Source: Spirosoma endbachense
Lineage (GTDB): Bacteria; Bacteroidota; Bacteroidia; Cytophagales; Spirosomataceae
Assembly (NCBI RefSeq): GCF_010233585.1
Contig: NZ_CP045997.1
Location: 9,632,775 to 9,696,774, forward strand
Reading direction: 5' to 3'
Length of the DNA: 64,000 bases
Part shown: positions 25,823-34,716 of the stretch, one piece after another
How the letters are laid out: every line of letters begins with the position of its first letter
Position numbering within the stretch: the first letter of the stretch is position 1
Notes under the pieces: generated by a model
Databases searched by the model: none
Seen by the model: the letters and a program-made list of their open reading frames with translations, nothing else
Told to the model about the DNA's origin: nothing
Translations under genes and position numbers: made by a program

Positions 25823-27340
25823 TCCCATGCTATCCCGAATGAGTTTCTTGATGAACTCAAGCTGGTTATCGGTGTGATTTAAAATAGAATCAATGCTGAT
25901 CGGAACGTCATAATCCGGCATCGTTCCGCGTCCGGTTTGAGTGGGTTTTCCGACGGCGTTATTGTAATAGACTAAGGGCGTACCTATGTATATCCTGGAA
26001 TGGGGTAGCTCAAGGTGAATATAACTCCCACCATTACCACCTTCATAAGCTCCGCCAGATTCATCACCCACAAAGATGCCGATTCGGTTGGCATGTGCCA
26101 CGGCCAAAAATTCGGAGGTTGTTGAACCGCTGCGTCCATTCATCAGCATATAGACCTGACCCTTAAATCGATTTGGCTTGGGATACTGGAGTTTCAGTTC
26201 CCGGCTGTTATCGTCTTCCTTGACGGTGAACGTACCGTCTTTTTCGGGGATTAACTCAGTTTTGACATTTTTTAGATCCTCGGCTGACAGGTCCGAAAAT
26301 TTCAGAAACTCGGAGCTGTCTGTAACAGTGTGCTGGTGAGCATAATAACGAACAGCCGAGTCCGACTTCATCAGATACGTGAACAGTTCTACGCCCTGAA
26401 TATCCCAGCCACCCGGATTGCTCCTGAGGTCAATAATCAGATGGCGGGCTTTCTTCTTCTCGATTTTCGCCAGACTCTCATCCATAAATGTTCTGAAGCG
26501 GGCTGCTGCCGTTTCGCTGCTGTTGGCTCCTTTGCCACCGAAGCTATCGATTCGCAAATAGGCAGTCTGGGTCGTATCCTTCAGAAACGATAAACGCCAG
26601 GGGTGTTTCGATTGATTTTTGCCATACCAGGCCAGCATCTGCGTATTGACCGGGTTTTTCTTATAGGCTGCCATAGAACCCGAAAAGGTTTGCGCGGGTC
26701 CATCGACCTGTACCGTATCGCCCGTCAGACTCCTGAATGTTAGTCGAAACGTATCCGGCTGATCAATGAACCAGTAATAAAACAAGGCGAAAAGCTGGCC
26801 CTGTAAGGCTGCCTGTTTCGATGTTTGATTATAGCCATCGGCCCAGTGATAGCGGTAAAATACCTGCCTGATACTGTCCATCGATTGCCCGTTGATACTG
26901 AGCAAATCGAACCCTGGTTTGATCCGCTGGTCGGTTGTGCCATTGAACAGAACATAGGAATGATTTTGCACAGGAAACAGAAAGAAAGGAAGTGTTTTCC
27001 AATGGACTGTAAAGAGTTTTTGCCAGTTTTTTGTCGGAAGGGAATGCGTATGGGCACAGCGAATGTCGGCAATGAGCGCTTCAATTGTCCTGTAAAACTC
27101 GTAGAAAGGGAGCGGGTTTGTTAATGTCGCGGCAATACTGTCCAGCTTAGCCTGCATGATGGGTTTAGACGTATAGCGGTATAGCCCCGGATGTGTTTCT
27201 TCCAGCAGTCGGCGCAAATACCGGAAGTCGGCCTGCATATCGGCGGGTTGTAGGACTTTAGTTTTTAGGGTATCAACACCCGGTTGAGCGCTGAGTGTGA
27301 ACGAACACAGGACAATAAGAAAACCGTAAAGGAGCTTCAT
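25814..27340 (-). CDS. S41 family peptidase
   Basis: 508 residues with signal peptide MKLLYGFLIVLCSFTLSAQ. The C-terminal half is an S41 (tail-specific/tricorn-like) protease domain: LIIDLRSNPGG, then the nucleophile segment GRSGSTTSEF and VGDESGG. An N-terminal helical region of ~150 residues precedes it, with no clear PDZ domain. It probably works in the periplasm or is secreted; its substrate is unknown. The AraC-type regulator gene ends 45 bp upstream, so the two are likely cotranscribed. Confidence 0.9.
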   Translation of the reverse strand: MKLLYGFLIVLCSFTLSAQPGVDTLKTKVLQPADMQADFRYLRRLLEETHPGLYRYTSKPIMQAKLDSIAATLTNPLPFYEFYRTIEALIADIRCAHTHSLPTKNWQKLFTVHWKTLPFFLFPVQNHSYVLFNGTTDQRIKPGFDLLSINGQSMDSIRQVFYRYHWADGYNQTSKQAALQGQLFALFYYWFIDQPDTFRLTFRSLTGDTVQVDGPAQTFSGSMAAYKKNPVNTQMLAWYGKNQSKHPWRLSFLKDTTQTAYLRIDSFGGKGANSSETAAARFRTFMDESLAKIEKKKARHLIIDLRSNPGGWDIQGVELFTYLMKSDSAVRYYAHQHTVTDSSEFLKFSDLSAEDLKNVKTELIPEKDGTFTVKEDDNSRELKLQYPKPNRFKGQVYMLMNGRSGSTTSEFLAVAHANRIGIFVGDESGGAYEGGNGGSYIHLELPHSRIYIGTPLVYYNNAVGKPTQTGRGTMPDYDVPISIDSILNHTDNQLEFIKKLIRDSMGDL

Positions 27341-27373
27341 TTTAGGTTGTTTTTTGCCAAAACAGCCTAAAAT
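27339..27373. repeat. Interrupted hairpin in the S41 leader
   Basis: ATTTTAGG-TT-GTTTT pairs with AAAAC-AG-CCTAAAAT around a five-base loop, in the 45-bp gap and overlapping the peptidase start codon. It could mask translation initiation or be a weak terminator of the regulator gene. Confidence 0.4.
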
Positions 27374-27385
27374 CGACGCGCTTAT

Positions 27386-28546
27386 CTACTCAAATCCCGA
27401 TTTGAGAGGTGCTTTCTTCTGTTGGGCGACGTATTCACCCGGCGACATACCCGCCAGTTGCTTGAATGTTCGTTGAAAGGTAGCCTGCGAATTAAAACCA
27501 CAATCGAACGCAATACCAGTCAGTGTGAGGTATTCGTAGGCCGGATCAGTTAGCCGCTGTTTCACTTCGTTAACACGGTGTTCGTTAATGAAGCTATTGA
27601 AATTTTTCCCTACATGCTGGTTCAATACAGCCGAAATGATCTTAGGATGTAATCGGGTATGTTGTCCTAATTTTTCAACGGTCAACTCGGGGTCTAAAAA
27701 AAGACGCTCTGTGTGCATGGCTGTCGAAAGCAGTCCGACAACCTGAGTAATTGTTTCACCAGGTAAATCGGAAGAACTGACTGATTTTGGGGGTAATTTA
27801 CTGGGGGCTTCTGACCGTGTGTTCAGGTAACCTTTTAGCCCCAGCCAATAAATCAGAATAGCGATGGGAATATAAACCGGATACCAGCCTAACTGATCGA
27901 GCAGCGGACCACGCCAGCCCGGTACGATATACGGGATCATGAACAACAGCCAGATTGACTGAAAGAGCAGAAAGGCGTTGATGAACTGACGAAGCCAGCG
28001 CAAACGCTGCTGGACAGCATCTGAATCCTGCGAAGGCGATGATTGCCGGTTCAGCAGGCGTTTGGTCAGAAATAAGTAGATGGTGACCGAAAGCCAGCGA
28101 GGAATATCGACATAGGTATTGTATTCGTCCATGACATGCCCCCAGGTCGGTCCTGCTTTTTGGGGAAAGAAACCCAGGAGTAGACCGCCAATAAATACCC
28201 AACCCATCAGTGGCGCGCCCAGATCCAGAATGACTGAGTAAAAATGCCGTCGTTCCGATTTGCCCAATCGAAAAGCGGGATCAAGAACCGATTTTGTATA
28301 GAAATAGATAAGTGGCCCAATGGGCATGGCCAGAAAGAAGGGAAGGATTTCTATGGCAAGGCTCAACCATCGACTGGAAACAGGTACACCCACCGCAAAG
28401 CTCATCAGCGATAGTGAACCAATGAGTGCCGCCAGCAGCCGATTCGATAATTGCCGACCCTTTCGGTTAGCCCACAGGAGCGTTGCCAGAATAAATCCTT
28501 GAAGGGCACCCAGCAGTAAGATCAGGTCAAAGGGAGAAATAGTCAT
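27386..28546 (-). CDS. Membrane-bound AraC family regulator
   Basis: 386 residues. About seven membrane segments occupy the first ~235 residues (FDLILLLGALQGFILATLLW onward); the C-terminal ~100 residues are an AraC DNA-binding domain (LTGIAFDCGFNSQATFQRTFKQLAGMSPGEYV). This layout suits direct sensing of an envelope or extracellular signal. It lies between a lipoprotein gene (70 bp upstream) and the S41 peptidase (45 bp downstream), all on the minus strand, so the three may form one unit. Confidence 0.9.
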   Translation of the reverse strand: MTISPFDLILLLGALQGFILATLLWANRKGRQLSNRLLAALIGSLSLMSFAVGVPVSSRWLSLAIEILPFFLAMPIGPLIYFYTKSVLDPAFRLGKSERRHFYSVILDLGAPLMGWVFIGGLLLGFFPQKAGPTWGHVMDEYNTYVDIPRWLSVTIYLFLTKRLLNRQSSPSQDSDAVQQRLRWLRQFINAFLLFQSIWLLFMIPYIVPGWRGPLLDQLGWYPVYIPIAILIYWLGLKGYLNTRSEAPSKLPPKSVSSSDLPGETITQVVGLLSTAMHTERLFLDPELTVEKLGQHTRLHPKIISAVLNQHVGKNFNSFINEHRVNEVKQRLTDPAYEYLTLTGIAFDCGFNSQATFQRTFKQLAGMSPGEYVAQQKKAPLKSGFE

Positions 28547-28615
28547 GTAGAAAAGGCCTATCGATACGGGCGCATTTCACTTGATATGCTGGCCTGCTAT
28601 TTCTGGGAAAAGTCA

Positions 28616-29236
28616 CTAATCCACAATTTTTACCCGAATTCGGTGCGGTGCGGGCTGGTTACCACCGAAATAAAGCCCGGTGCTGTAGGCAAATGTTTTG
28701 TCGTGTGTAAACGGAATGGGCGTACCACCGAGTATCTGATAAACCTTCCGGTCGTAATCAATTTTTATGGTCATCCGGGTGGGTTGGTTGATGGCCGTTT
28801 CGGCTACTTTAAAGTCGATTCGTTTGCCCTCCACATACACATAAGCACCCAGATCGATACGACCAGTTTTGGGATTCCACCGCCAGCCTACCCGTGCACC
28901 ATCGACCTGATGGGGTGGTACACCATCGAGCGACTGATCTTTTGACCCAACGAAACCTAAGCCAATAACTTTATTCCAGTCGTCGGCATCAACAGCCCCA
29001 ATATCGTAAATACAGCTACTATCGAAGGTGACTTCAGCCGTTATCTGGCCCGGACTGATCAGCAAACCAACCTTACGTTTGGGCATTGGCTCATGCTCCC
29101 CTTCTTCGATGACAACCCAATCTGGATTTGATAGCAGGAAATCGGGCACGCACGCGCTCATGAACAGGCAAAGGCCCACAAGAAGAGCTTTAGCTGCGAG
29201 TGTCGAAGAGCGTACCGGTGAATCAAAACGAAGCAT
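28616..29236 (-). CDS. Hypothetical lipoprotein
   Basis: 206 residues. A hydrophobic stretch ends in a lipobox (LCLFMSAC), giving a mature lipoprotein of about 178 residues that is rich in beta-strand pattern, Gly and Asp (for example VGWRWNPKTGRIDLGAYVYVEGK). It resembles a single concanavalin/LamG-like sandwich but I cannot assign a family. It is first in the possible minus-strand unit with the AraC regulator and S41 peptidase. Confidence 0.65.
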   Translation of the reverse strand: MLRFDSPVRSSTLAAKALLVGLCLFMSACVPDFLLSNPDWVVIEEGEHEPMPKRKVGLLISPGQITAEVTFDSSCIYDIGAVDADDWNKVIGLGFVGSKDQSLDGVPPHQVDGARVGWRWNPKTGRIDLGAYVYVEGKRIDFKVAETAINQPTRMTIKIDYDRKVYQILGGTPIPFTHDKTFAYSTGLYFGGNQPAPHRIRVKIVD

Positions 29237-29503
29237 AACGATGAAACAGAAAGAGGTAACTTTTGTGCAAATAACGCTATAAATAAACGAATCGGTATCC
29301 CGTTTGATCAGTCAGAAATTATCGATCGGTATAATAATTTTTAGATTACCTAACGAATAAAGATGAGTATATAAATGTATTAGCTTGATTTATAAGAGCC
29401 GTAGGCCAATGAGAATGTTGCCTCATTAGGACTATTTGTAGGTATAAATGACAACCTTTTTGTATTTTTCTGCATCCGTATCCAAACCAATAACTTCCCG
29501 TTT

Positions 29504-30718
29504 ATGCATCCGAATGAGCGCGTAGGCCGCTTACCTACTAATTGGACGTCCAACTACATTTATGCTGTTGTTTTCTCGTCATTCTGTGTAATGATGGGCC
29601 TATTATGGGACATTATGTGGCACATGAGTATCGGTCGCGATGGCCTGTTTGCACCACCCCATGTTGTGATCTACGTCGGAGCGGTCGTGTCCGGCCTGTT
29701 TTCAGCCTACCAGATCCTGAAATTAACACTCACAAAAAATCATCCGGGTAGGGCTCAGGCAGTTCCTTTCTGGGGCGTTTTTTATGGGCCATTGGGGGCC
29801 ATGTTCTGCGTTTGGGGTGCATTGGCTATGCTGACATCAGCACCATTTGACGACTGGTGGCATAATACCTATGGCCTCGATGTTCAGATACTAACCCCAC
29901 CCCACACGATTCTGGCCATTGGTATCATGACCGTACAGTTTGGAGCGATGGTCGGTGTATTGGCTTTACAGAATCAATATCGAAATCAAACCGTAAGTGA
30001 GGTTGCTGGGGGCAATCGGCGCCTTTCGCTACTGAAGTGGTTGTTTGCTATTTCGGCCGGCTTGCTGTTGATGATGCTTTATACGCTGCTTTCCGAGTCA
30101 ATGGGAATGCGCGAATCGCACCATTCCAGCTACTACGTCACCGCGGCCATCATCTTCCCATTTTACCTGCTGGCCGTAGGGCGCGGTTCCATGCTTCGCT
30201 GGCCAATTACAGCCATTACAGCTATCTATATGCTTGGTATGCTAGTGCCAAGCTGGATTCTTCCGTACTTTTCGGCTACCCCGCGGCTTGGCCCCGTTCT
30301 CAATCCGATCACCCATTATCAGCCATTTCTGTTTCCGGTGGTGTTAATTGTTCCGGCACTGGCTCTTGACTGGTTGATGCACCGGTTTGAGCTCCCCGCC
30401 AATGGAAAACGAAAGCTGAATGATTGGGTGCTGGCTGTTCTATATGCTGTGGCATTTATGATCGTACTACTGGCCGTTCAGTGGCCATTCGGCGGGTTTT
30501 TACTTACATCGCCTTATGCCCATAATGGTTTTTTTCTGTCTAATTCCTGGTCATACGATAGCCCTCCCGATTGGGAGTATCGCTATGCATTTGCCCCCTG
30601 GAATATCGAGTCGACCACTGATTTCTGGATTAGCTTCGGTAGGGCTTTAGTATATGCCACGCTGTCGGCCCGTGTTGGTCTACTCTGGGGGAACTGGATG
30701 AAACGGGTAGCGAGATGA
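29504..30718 (+). CDS. Unassigned multi-pass membrane protein with duplicated Trp-His/Pro-Pro-His motif
   Basis: 404 residues with about ten membrane segments. Two related segments stand out: WDIMWH...G.D....PPH at residues 35-53 and DDWWH...G.D.....PPH at 116-134, aligning D36/D116, W39-H40/W119-H120, G44/G124, D46/D126 and PPH 51-53/132-134. The pattern suggests two similar metal-, haem- or quinone-binding half-sites at a membrane surface (inference). Other conserved-looking spots are ESHHSSYY and SYDSPPDWEY. The stop codon overlaps the next gene's ATG (ATGA), so the pair is translationally coupled. No described family is recognised. Confidence 0.75.
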   Translation: MHPNERVGRLPTNWTSNYIYAVVFSSFCVMMGLLWDIMWHMSIGRDGLFAPPHVVIYVGAVVSGLFSAYQILKLTLTKNHPGRAQAVPFWGVFYGPLGAMFCVWGALAMLTSAPFDDWWHNTYGLDVQILTPPHTILAIGIMTVQFGAMVGVLALQNQYRNQTVSEVAGGNRRLSLLKWLFAISAGLLLMMLYTLLSESMGMRESHHSSYYVTAAIIFPFYLLAVGRGSMLRWPITAITAIYMLGMLVPSWILPYFSATPRLGPVLNPITHYQPFLFPVVLIVPALALDWLMHRFELPANGKRKLNDWVLAVLYAVAFMIVLLAVQWPFGGFLLTSPYAHNGFFLSNSWSYDSPPDWEYRYAFAPWNIESTTDFWISFGRALVYATLSARVGLLWGNWMKRVAR

Positions 30719-32436
30719 GTTGCATTCAAACAGAAATAGGTATGACTAAAGATACAAGTAGCGTTTACAGTCGAATAAAGTGGTTTGTGTTTCTGTATAC
30801 GCTCATTCACTTATTGACTCATTCACTCAGTGTAACGGCTCACGTTGGTAGTTCAGGCGTGATTGTGCAAAAACAGGCCGGTAAATATCAGTTATTGATC
30901 CAGATCAGTCCGCCCGATGTGGTGCCCGGAACGGCTAAGGTTACGGTATTTGTTGAGCAGGGGCGGGTCAGTAGTATTGGTGCACGGCCAATTTATTTCC
31001 GTTCGGGCGATAAAGGTGCGCCAACCCACGATGTGCTGACACCGGTAGGCGACAACCGGTATGAAGGTGACCTGTGGCTAATGGCATCAGGCTCGTCGAG
31101 TGTTGAGCTAAGCATCGACGGACCCGATGGAAAGCAGCAAGTTGTTGTACCCGTGATGGCGCTGGCAACGGCTCTGCGTGATATGCCCGCTGGAACAGGC
31201 TGGGGACTGGCTGCTATGGGTCTGTTGCTGGTTGTTATGCTGATCACAATTATTGGAGCGAGCAATGCCGACGGAATCGTGGCGCCTGATCAGCCAATTG
31301 TTGCAGCACTTCGGAAACGGCGACTGCTCGGAATGGGCATTGGCCTGGTCGTGTTAGTGCTGATTTTGGCCGGATGGCGGTCGTGGTGGAACAGCACATC
31401 GGAACAATATCGAACGCAACAACTGTATCAGCCTTTGCCAATTCATGCATCCGTGAACATGGCAAATGGCCAGCGTCAACTGACGATTCAGATTGACACA
31501 ACTGATTTTAGGAAAAATGCGCGTCGGCGGACACTGAGTTATATACTTCCTGATCATGGCAAGCTCATGCACGCCTTTTTAGTCAGAATGCCGGGCCTGG
31601 ATGCGTTCGCGCATTTACATCCTGTTCGGCAGGACACATTGCACTATAACGCGGCACTTCCGCCTTTGCCGGGGGGTAAATACCTGCTTTATGCCGATGT
31701 TGTGTATCGCAGTGGTTTTGCCGAAACCCTGACCGATATAGTAGAAATACCTTCGTTAAAAATTAGCCCCGAAGTTGCTGCCAATGCGAAACCGACGGAT
31801 CGTGATGACAGCTGGCTCGTAACGGAACCGATGGGCGTAAAAGCCAATGCCGTGAATATGCCCCATCTGGATAACGATATGGTCGTATGCGGCAAACCGG
31901 GTGCCAGCATGAAACTGGAGGATGGCTCCAGTATGCTCTGGATGGATAAAGCGTCGCCGGTTCTGGAGGCTGGCAAATTGTATAATCTGAAATTTGCAGT
32001 CGCTGATGCACAGGGAAAAGCGGCCCCATTAGAACCCTATCTGGGGATGGGTGGCCATGCGGTTATCCTGCGATCGGATGGAACTGTATACATTCATCTG
32101 CATCCGGTCGGGACCTATTCAATGGCTGCCGAAGGCTCTCTGGTAGGTCGTATTGCGGATACTGCCCGTACATTTCATTACCCTGATGCGGCCAGGTTCC
32201 GGGATAGTATCGACACCTATGTCGCCAAATTAAACGCACTGCCCGAGGCCGAAAAGAATAAGTTGCTGCAGACAACCATGCCCACGATGAGCCATGCGAT
32301 GAAAACCAACAATATGGTTGAGTTTCCGTATGCTTTCCCACGTGCCGGACACTATCGAATCTGGGTACAGGTGAAACGAAATGGTCGTGTTCTAACGGGT
32401 GTCTTCGATACTCAGGTAAACGAACCGCTATTGTAA
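30715..32436 (+). CDS. Unassigned membrane-anchored periplasmic protein with His-x-His motifs
   Basis: 573 residues, coupled by ATGA overlap to the preceding gene. An N-terminal signal sequence ends at ...SVTA, so signal peptidase could leave H43 as the first mature residue, as in His-brace copper proteins (inference). An Ig-like region (~43-150) is followed by two membrane helices (~162-182 and ~207-228) and a large C-terminal periplasmic part with DHGKLMH (280-286), FAHLHP (H300, H302), MGGHAV (H448) and YIHLHPVG (H461, H463). These motifs look metal-binding, most plausibly copper. I know no named family for the pair. An alternative start is the ATG at 30742. Confidence 0.75.
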   Translation: MSCIQTEIGMTKDTSSVYSRIKWFVFLYTLIHLLTHSLSVTAHVGSSGVIVQKQAGKYQLLIQISPPDVVPGTAKVTVFVEQGRVSSIGARPIYFRSGDKGAPTHDVLTPVGDNRYEGDLWLMASGSSSVELSIDGPDGKQQVVVPVMALATALRDMPAGTGWGLAAMGLLLVVMLITIIGASNADGIVAPDQPIVAALRKRRLLGMGIGLVVLVLILAGWRSWWNSTSEQYRTQQLYQPLPIHASVNMANGQRQLTIQIDTTDFRKNARRRTLSYILPDHGKLMHAFLVRMPGLDAFAHLHPVRQDTLHYNAALPPLPGGKYLLYADVVYRSGFAETLTDIVEIPSLKISPEVAANAKPTDRDDSWLVTEPMGVKANAVNMPHLDNDMVVCGKPGASMKLEDGSSMLWMDKASPVLEAGKLYNLKFAVADAQGKAAPLEPYLGMGGHAVILRSDGTVYIHLHPVGTYSMAAEGSLVGRIADTARTFHYPDAARFRDSIDTYVAKLNALPEAEKNKLLQTTMPTMSHAMKTNNMVEFPYAFPRAGHYRIWVQVKRNGRVLTGVFDTQVNEPLL

Positions 32437-32461
32437 ACAGTAGGTTCGGGCACTTTTCTGG

Positions 32462-32508
32462 TTTAGATGTCATGGTAAACTGTGCCACGGTTTACCATGA
32501 CATCTAAA
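32462..32508. terminator. Perfect 19-bp hairpin after the His-motif operon
   Basis: The 19-base arms (TTTAGATGTCATGG... and its complement) flank a 9-base loop, 25 bp after the operon's stop. The loop-side sequence GTGCCACGGTTT recurs in the large hairpin at 55969-56042. Confidence 0.7.
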
Positions 32509-32534
32509 AATAACCTGCACGATTTCCAACGTTT

Positions 32535-33497
32535 ATGTCCCAATCCGTGACTCGTCGCCAACTGATGGCAACGTTGACCGCTGCCGCTGGCGCGTCCTTT
32601 TCACCTGCTTTGGCATCCTCGCCGTCGGAGCTTCCACTGGCTATACCTGCGGCCACTCCGCCACCTTTCACACTCTGCCTGAATATGAGCACCCTTCGTG
32701 GGCATAAACTTGGCTTTGTCAAAGAGTTGGAAACGGCATCAAAAGCGGGCTTTCAGCATGTTGAAATCTGGATTGAGACGTTGCAGCAATATATTAAATC
32801 GGGTGGGACCGTAGCCGATGCCCGTAAAGTGTTGTCTGATTCGGGCATTCGGGTTGAAAATGCGATTGGATTTGCGCCCTGGATTATTGATGACGATGCG
32901 GCCCGCGCCAAAGGACTCGACCAGATGAAGAGCGAAATGGAACTCCTGGCTCAAATTGGCTGCAAGCGGGTAGCAACGCCGTCGATAGGTGCTCAAACAG
33001 CCGAAGCACCCACCATTGACCTGAAAAAAGCCGCTGAACGCTATCGGGCTATTCTTGAGCTAGGCGACAAAACGGGCGTTGTGCCACAACTGGAAATGTG
33101 GGGCTTCTCGAAAAACCTGAGCCGTGTGAGCGAAGTCATGTACGTGGCTCTTGAAACGGGCCATCCGTCGGCCCGGCTTTTGCTCGACATTTACCATATT
33201 TTTAAAGGTGGTTCCAGCCTCGATAGCCTTCCCTTAATTGGTAAGCCAGCCATTGAGGTCTTTCACGTCAATGATTATCCGGCCAACATGACTCGTCAGG
33301 TCATTACCGATGCCGATCGGGTGTACCCCGGCGATGGCGTTGCGCCGATCAAAGAGACGCTGAAACGAATTAAAGACCCAAACAAATCGATTATCCTATC
33401 GCTGGAAGTATTCAACAAAAGCTACTACGCTCAGGATGCCATGACGGTCGCCAAAACATCTATGGAGAAGATGAAAAAAATGGTGGCCGGTGTGTAA
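32535..33497 (+). CDS. Sugar phosphate isomerase/epimerase (TIM barrel), exported
   Basis: 320 residues. The N-terminus (TRRQLMATLTAAAG) resembles a twin-arginine export signal, so it probably folds before export. The rest is an AP-endonuclease-2-type TIM barrel (xylose isomerase-like), seen from LNMSTLRGHKLGFVKELETASKAGFQHVEIW to GDGVAPIKETLKRI. Family members isomerise hydroxypyruvate, inositol derivatives or sugars using a divalent metal. Candidate metal ligands are E190-region ELGDKTGVVPQLEMW and the Asp/His of LLLDIYHIF and EVFHVNDY. The exact substrate is unknown. Confidence 0.85.
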   Translation: MSQSVTRRQLMATLTAAAGASFSPALASSPSELPLAIPAATPPPFTLCLNMSTLRGHKLGFVKELETASKAGFQHVEIWIETLQQYIKSGGTVADARKVLSDSGIRVENAIGFAPWIIDDDAARAKGLDQMKSEMELLAQIGCKRVATPSIGAQTAEAPTIDLKKAAERYRAILELGDKTGVVPQLEMWGFSKNLSRVSEVMYVALETGHPSARLLLDIYHIFKGGSSLDSLPLIGKPAIEVFHVNDYPANMTRQVITDADRVYPGDGVAPIKETLKRIKDPNKSIILSLEVFNKSYYAQDAMTVAKTSMEKMKKMVAGV

Positions 33498-33514
33498 GGT
33501 GATATAAGTGCAGC

Positions 33515-33564
33515 ATCAAGAGCGAAAAGCGTGAATAACTTATTCAAACGTTTCACTCTTGATT
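33515..33564. terminator. Imperfect bidirectional hairpin
   Basis: ATCAAGAG...GAATAA pairs with TTATTC...CTCTTGAT over about 24 bp with four mismatches, between the convergent isomerase and App1-like genes. Confidence 0.6.
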
Positions 33565-33569
33565 CCTGA

Positions 33570-34697
33570 TTATTCCTTATCGGCGCGCCTGTCGGCCCGG
33601 ATTTCTGGAATCGTATCCGGATCGATCAGTCCCAGTGAGGCCGCATGTTCAGCGGCTTCAACCGTATCGGGAACCAATAGCATCGGTACATCGAAGGCTT
33701 CGGCCGTTCGGATGAGTTCACGAACGGCTTCGTCGCGCCGATCTTCTGAAACATCGCGAATGTAGATTGCCCGTATCCGGCCGGGATTCTCGCGAACTAC
33801 CTGCGTATAAATTTCGGGGTCCTGCTGGCCACTATCGCCGATCAGTACAAAGGGCAACTGCGGATTTACATCCAGCACCTTTCGGATCATGGCCAGTTTA
33901 TGGGTGTGATGCGATTGCGACGAAAGCAACTCAGGGCTAAAGCTCAGGTCGCGCAGCAAGATCGGACCTTTGGGAATACCCTGAATCCGGAAGAAATCAA
34001 CGAGGAGATCATATAAATTCCACGGGCTGCTCGATATAAAATAGATCGGATTAAACAGTGTCGTGACGGGGCCGCTCTGCAATGCCCGATAAAAAGCGGC
34101 CACTCCCGCAAAGGGCAGGCGCGTGTAGGCATTACCAAGAAACGTGAGCCGGGCCGTTTGCAGAAGACTGGTAGCTCCCGTTACAAGCACCGTATCATCG
34201 ATATCGGAAATGATCCCAAACTGGCTGTAAAGGGGCGAAACCATCAGGTAGCCATCTTTAATCACCGGTTCGCCGGTTGGCTGCACAATAGCATCCAGCG
34301 AATACCGAATGGGAAACCAGGCCCGGCCGGGTGGCAGAGTGTCAGGTGGGTTGATGGTTACCTCAAAATAACCTTCTTTATCGGTTACGGCCGTGTTCGA
34401 TTTGCCAAAAGCGTCCACCCGTACCGTTACGCCCGGCACTTCGTCGCTCTCAAATCGTTGGTAGGTGGCCAGCAGATTTTGCCAGAATGTGTCGTTGTCG
34501 CTGGGGGTGCTCAGATCGCGCTCGCGCAAAACACGTCCGGTAATCCAAACCGCCGTAGGACTGCCGAAGCCGCGGTAATACACAATTTTATACGGTTTTT
34601 TTGCGTCGAGCCGCCCAAAGAGACGCTCTTTAAGGCGGTTGAACTGGGCTTCAGCGTCGCTAGAGGCACTAACTAAAAAATCTTTCCAGGTCGTCAT
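33570..34697 (-). CDS. App1-like phosphatidate phosphatase (DUF2183)
   Basis: 375 residues from the ATG at 34697; the longer frame to 34769 would overlap the upstream gene by 53 bp. The HAD-type nucleophile motif is DIDDTV, followed by FISSSPWNLYDLL and LIGDSGQQDPEIY, which define the conserved DUF2183/App1 domain. Yeast App1 is a Mg-dependent phosphatidate phosphatase; bacterial members are assumed to be similar. An N-terminal beta-rich region (~1-170) precedes the catalytic part. It follows the glycosidase-like gene by 19 bp. Confidence 0.88.
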   Translation of the reverse strand: MTTWKDFLVSASSDAEAQFNRLKERLFGRLDAKKPYKIVYYRGFGSPTAVWITGRVLRERDLSTPSDNDTFWQNLLATYQRFESDEVPGVTVRVDAFGKSNTAVTDKEGYFEVTINPPDTLPPGRAWFPIRYSLDAIVQPTGEPVIKDGYLMVSPLYSQFGIISDIDDTVLVTGATSLLQTARLTFLGNAYTRLPFAGVAAFYRALQSGPVTTLFNPIYFISSSPWNLYDLLVDFFRIQGIPKGPILLRDLSFSPELLSSQSHHTHKLAMIRKVLDVNPQLPFVLIGDSGQQDPEIYTQVVRENPGRIRAIYIRDVSEDRRDEAVRELIRTAEAFDVPMLLVPDTVEAAEHAASLGLIDPDTIPEIRADRRADKE

Positions 34698-34716
34698 TTG
34701 ATGGTTAAAGCCATTG

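Noticed and set aside
28586..28945. 119-codon frame antisense to the lipoprotein gene
   Set aside because: It lies fully inside the opposite-strand gene, which has a lipobox and a sensible product.
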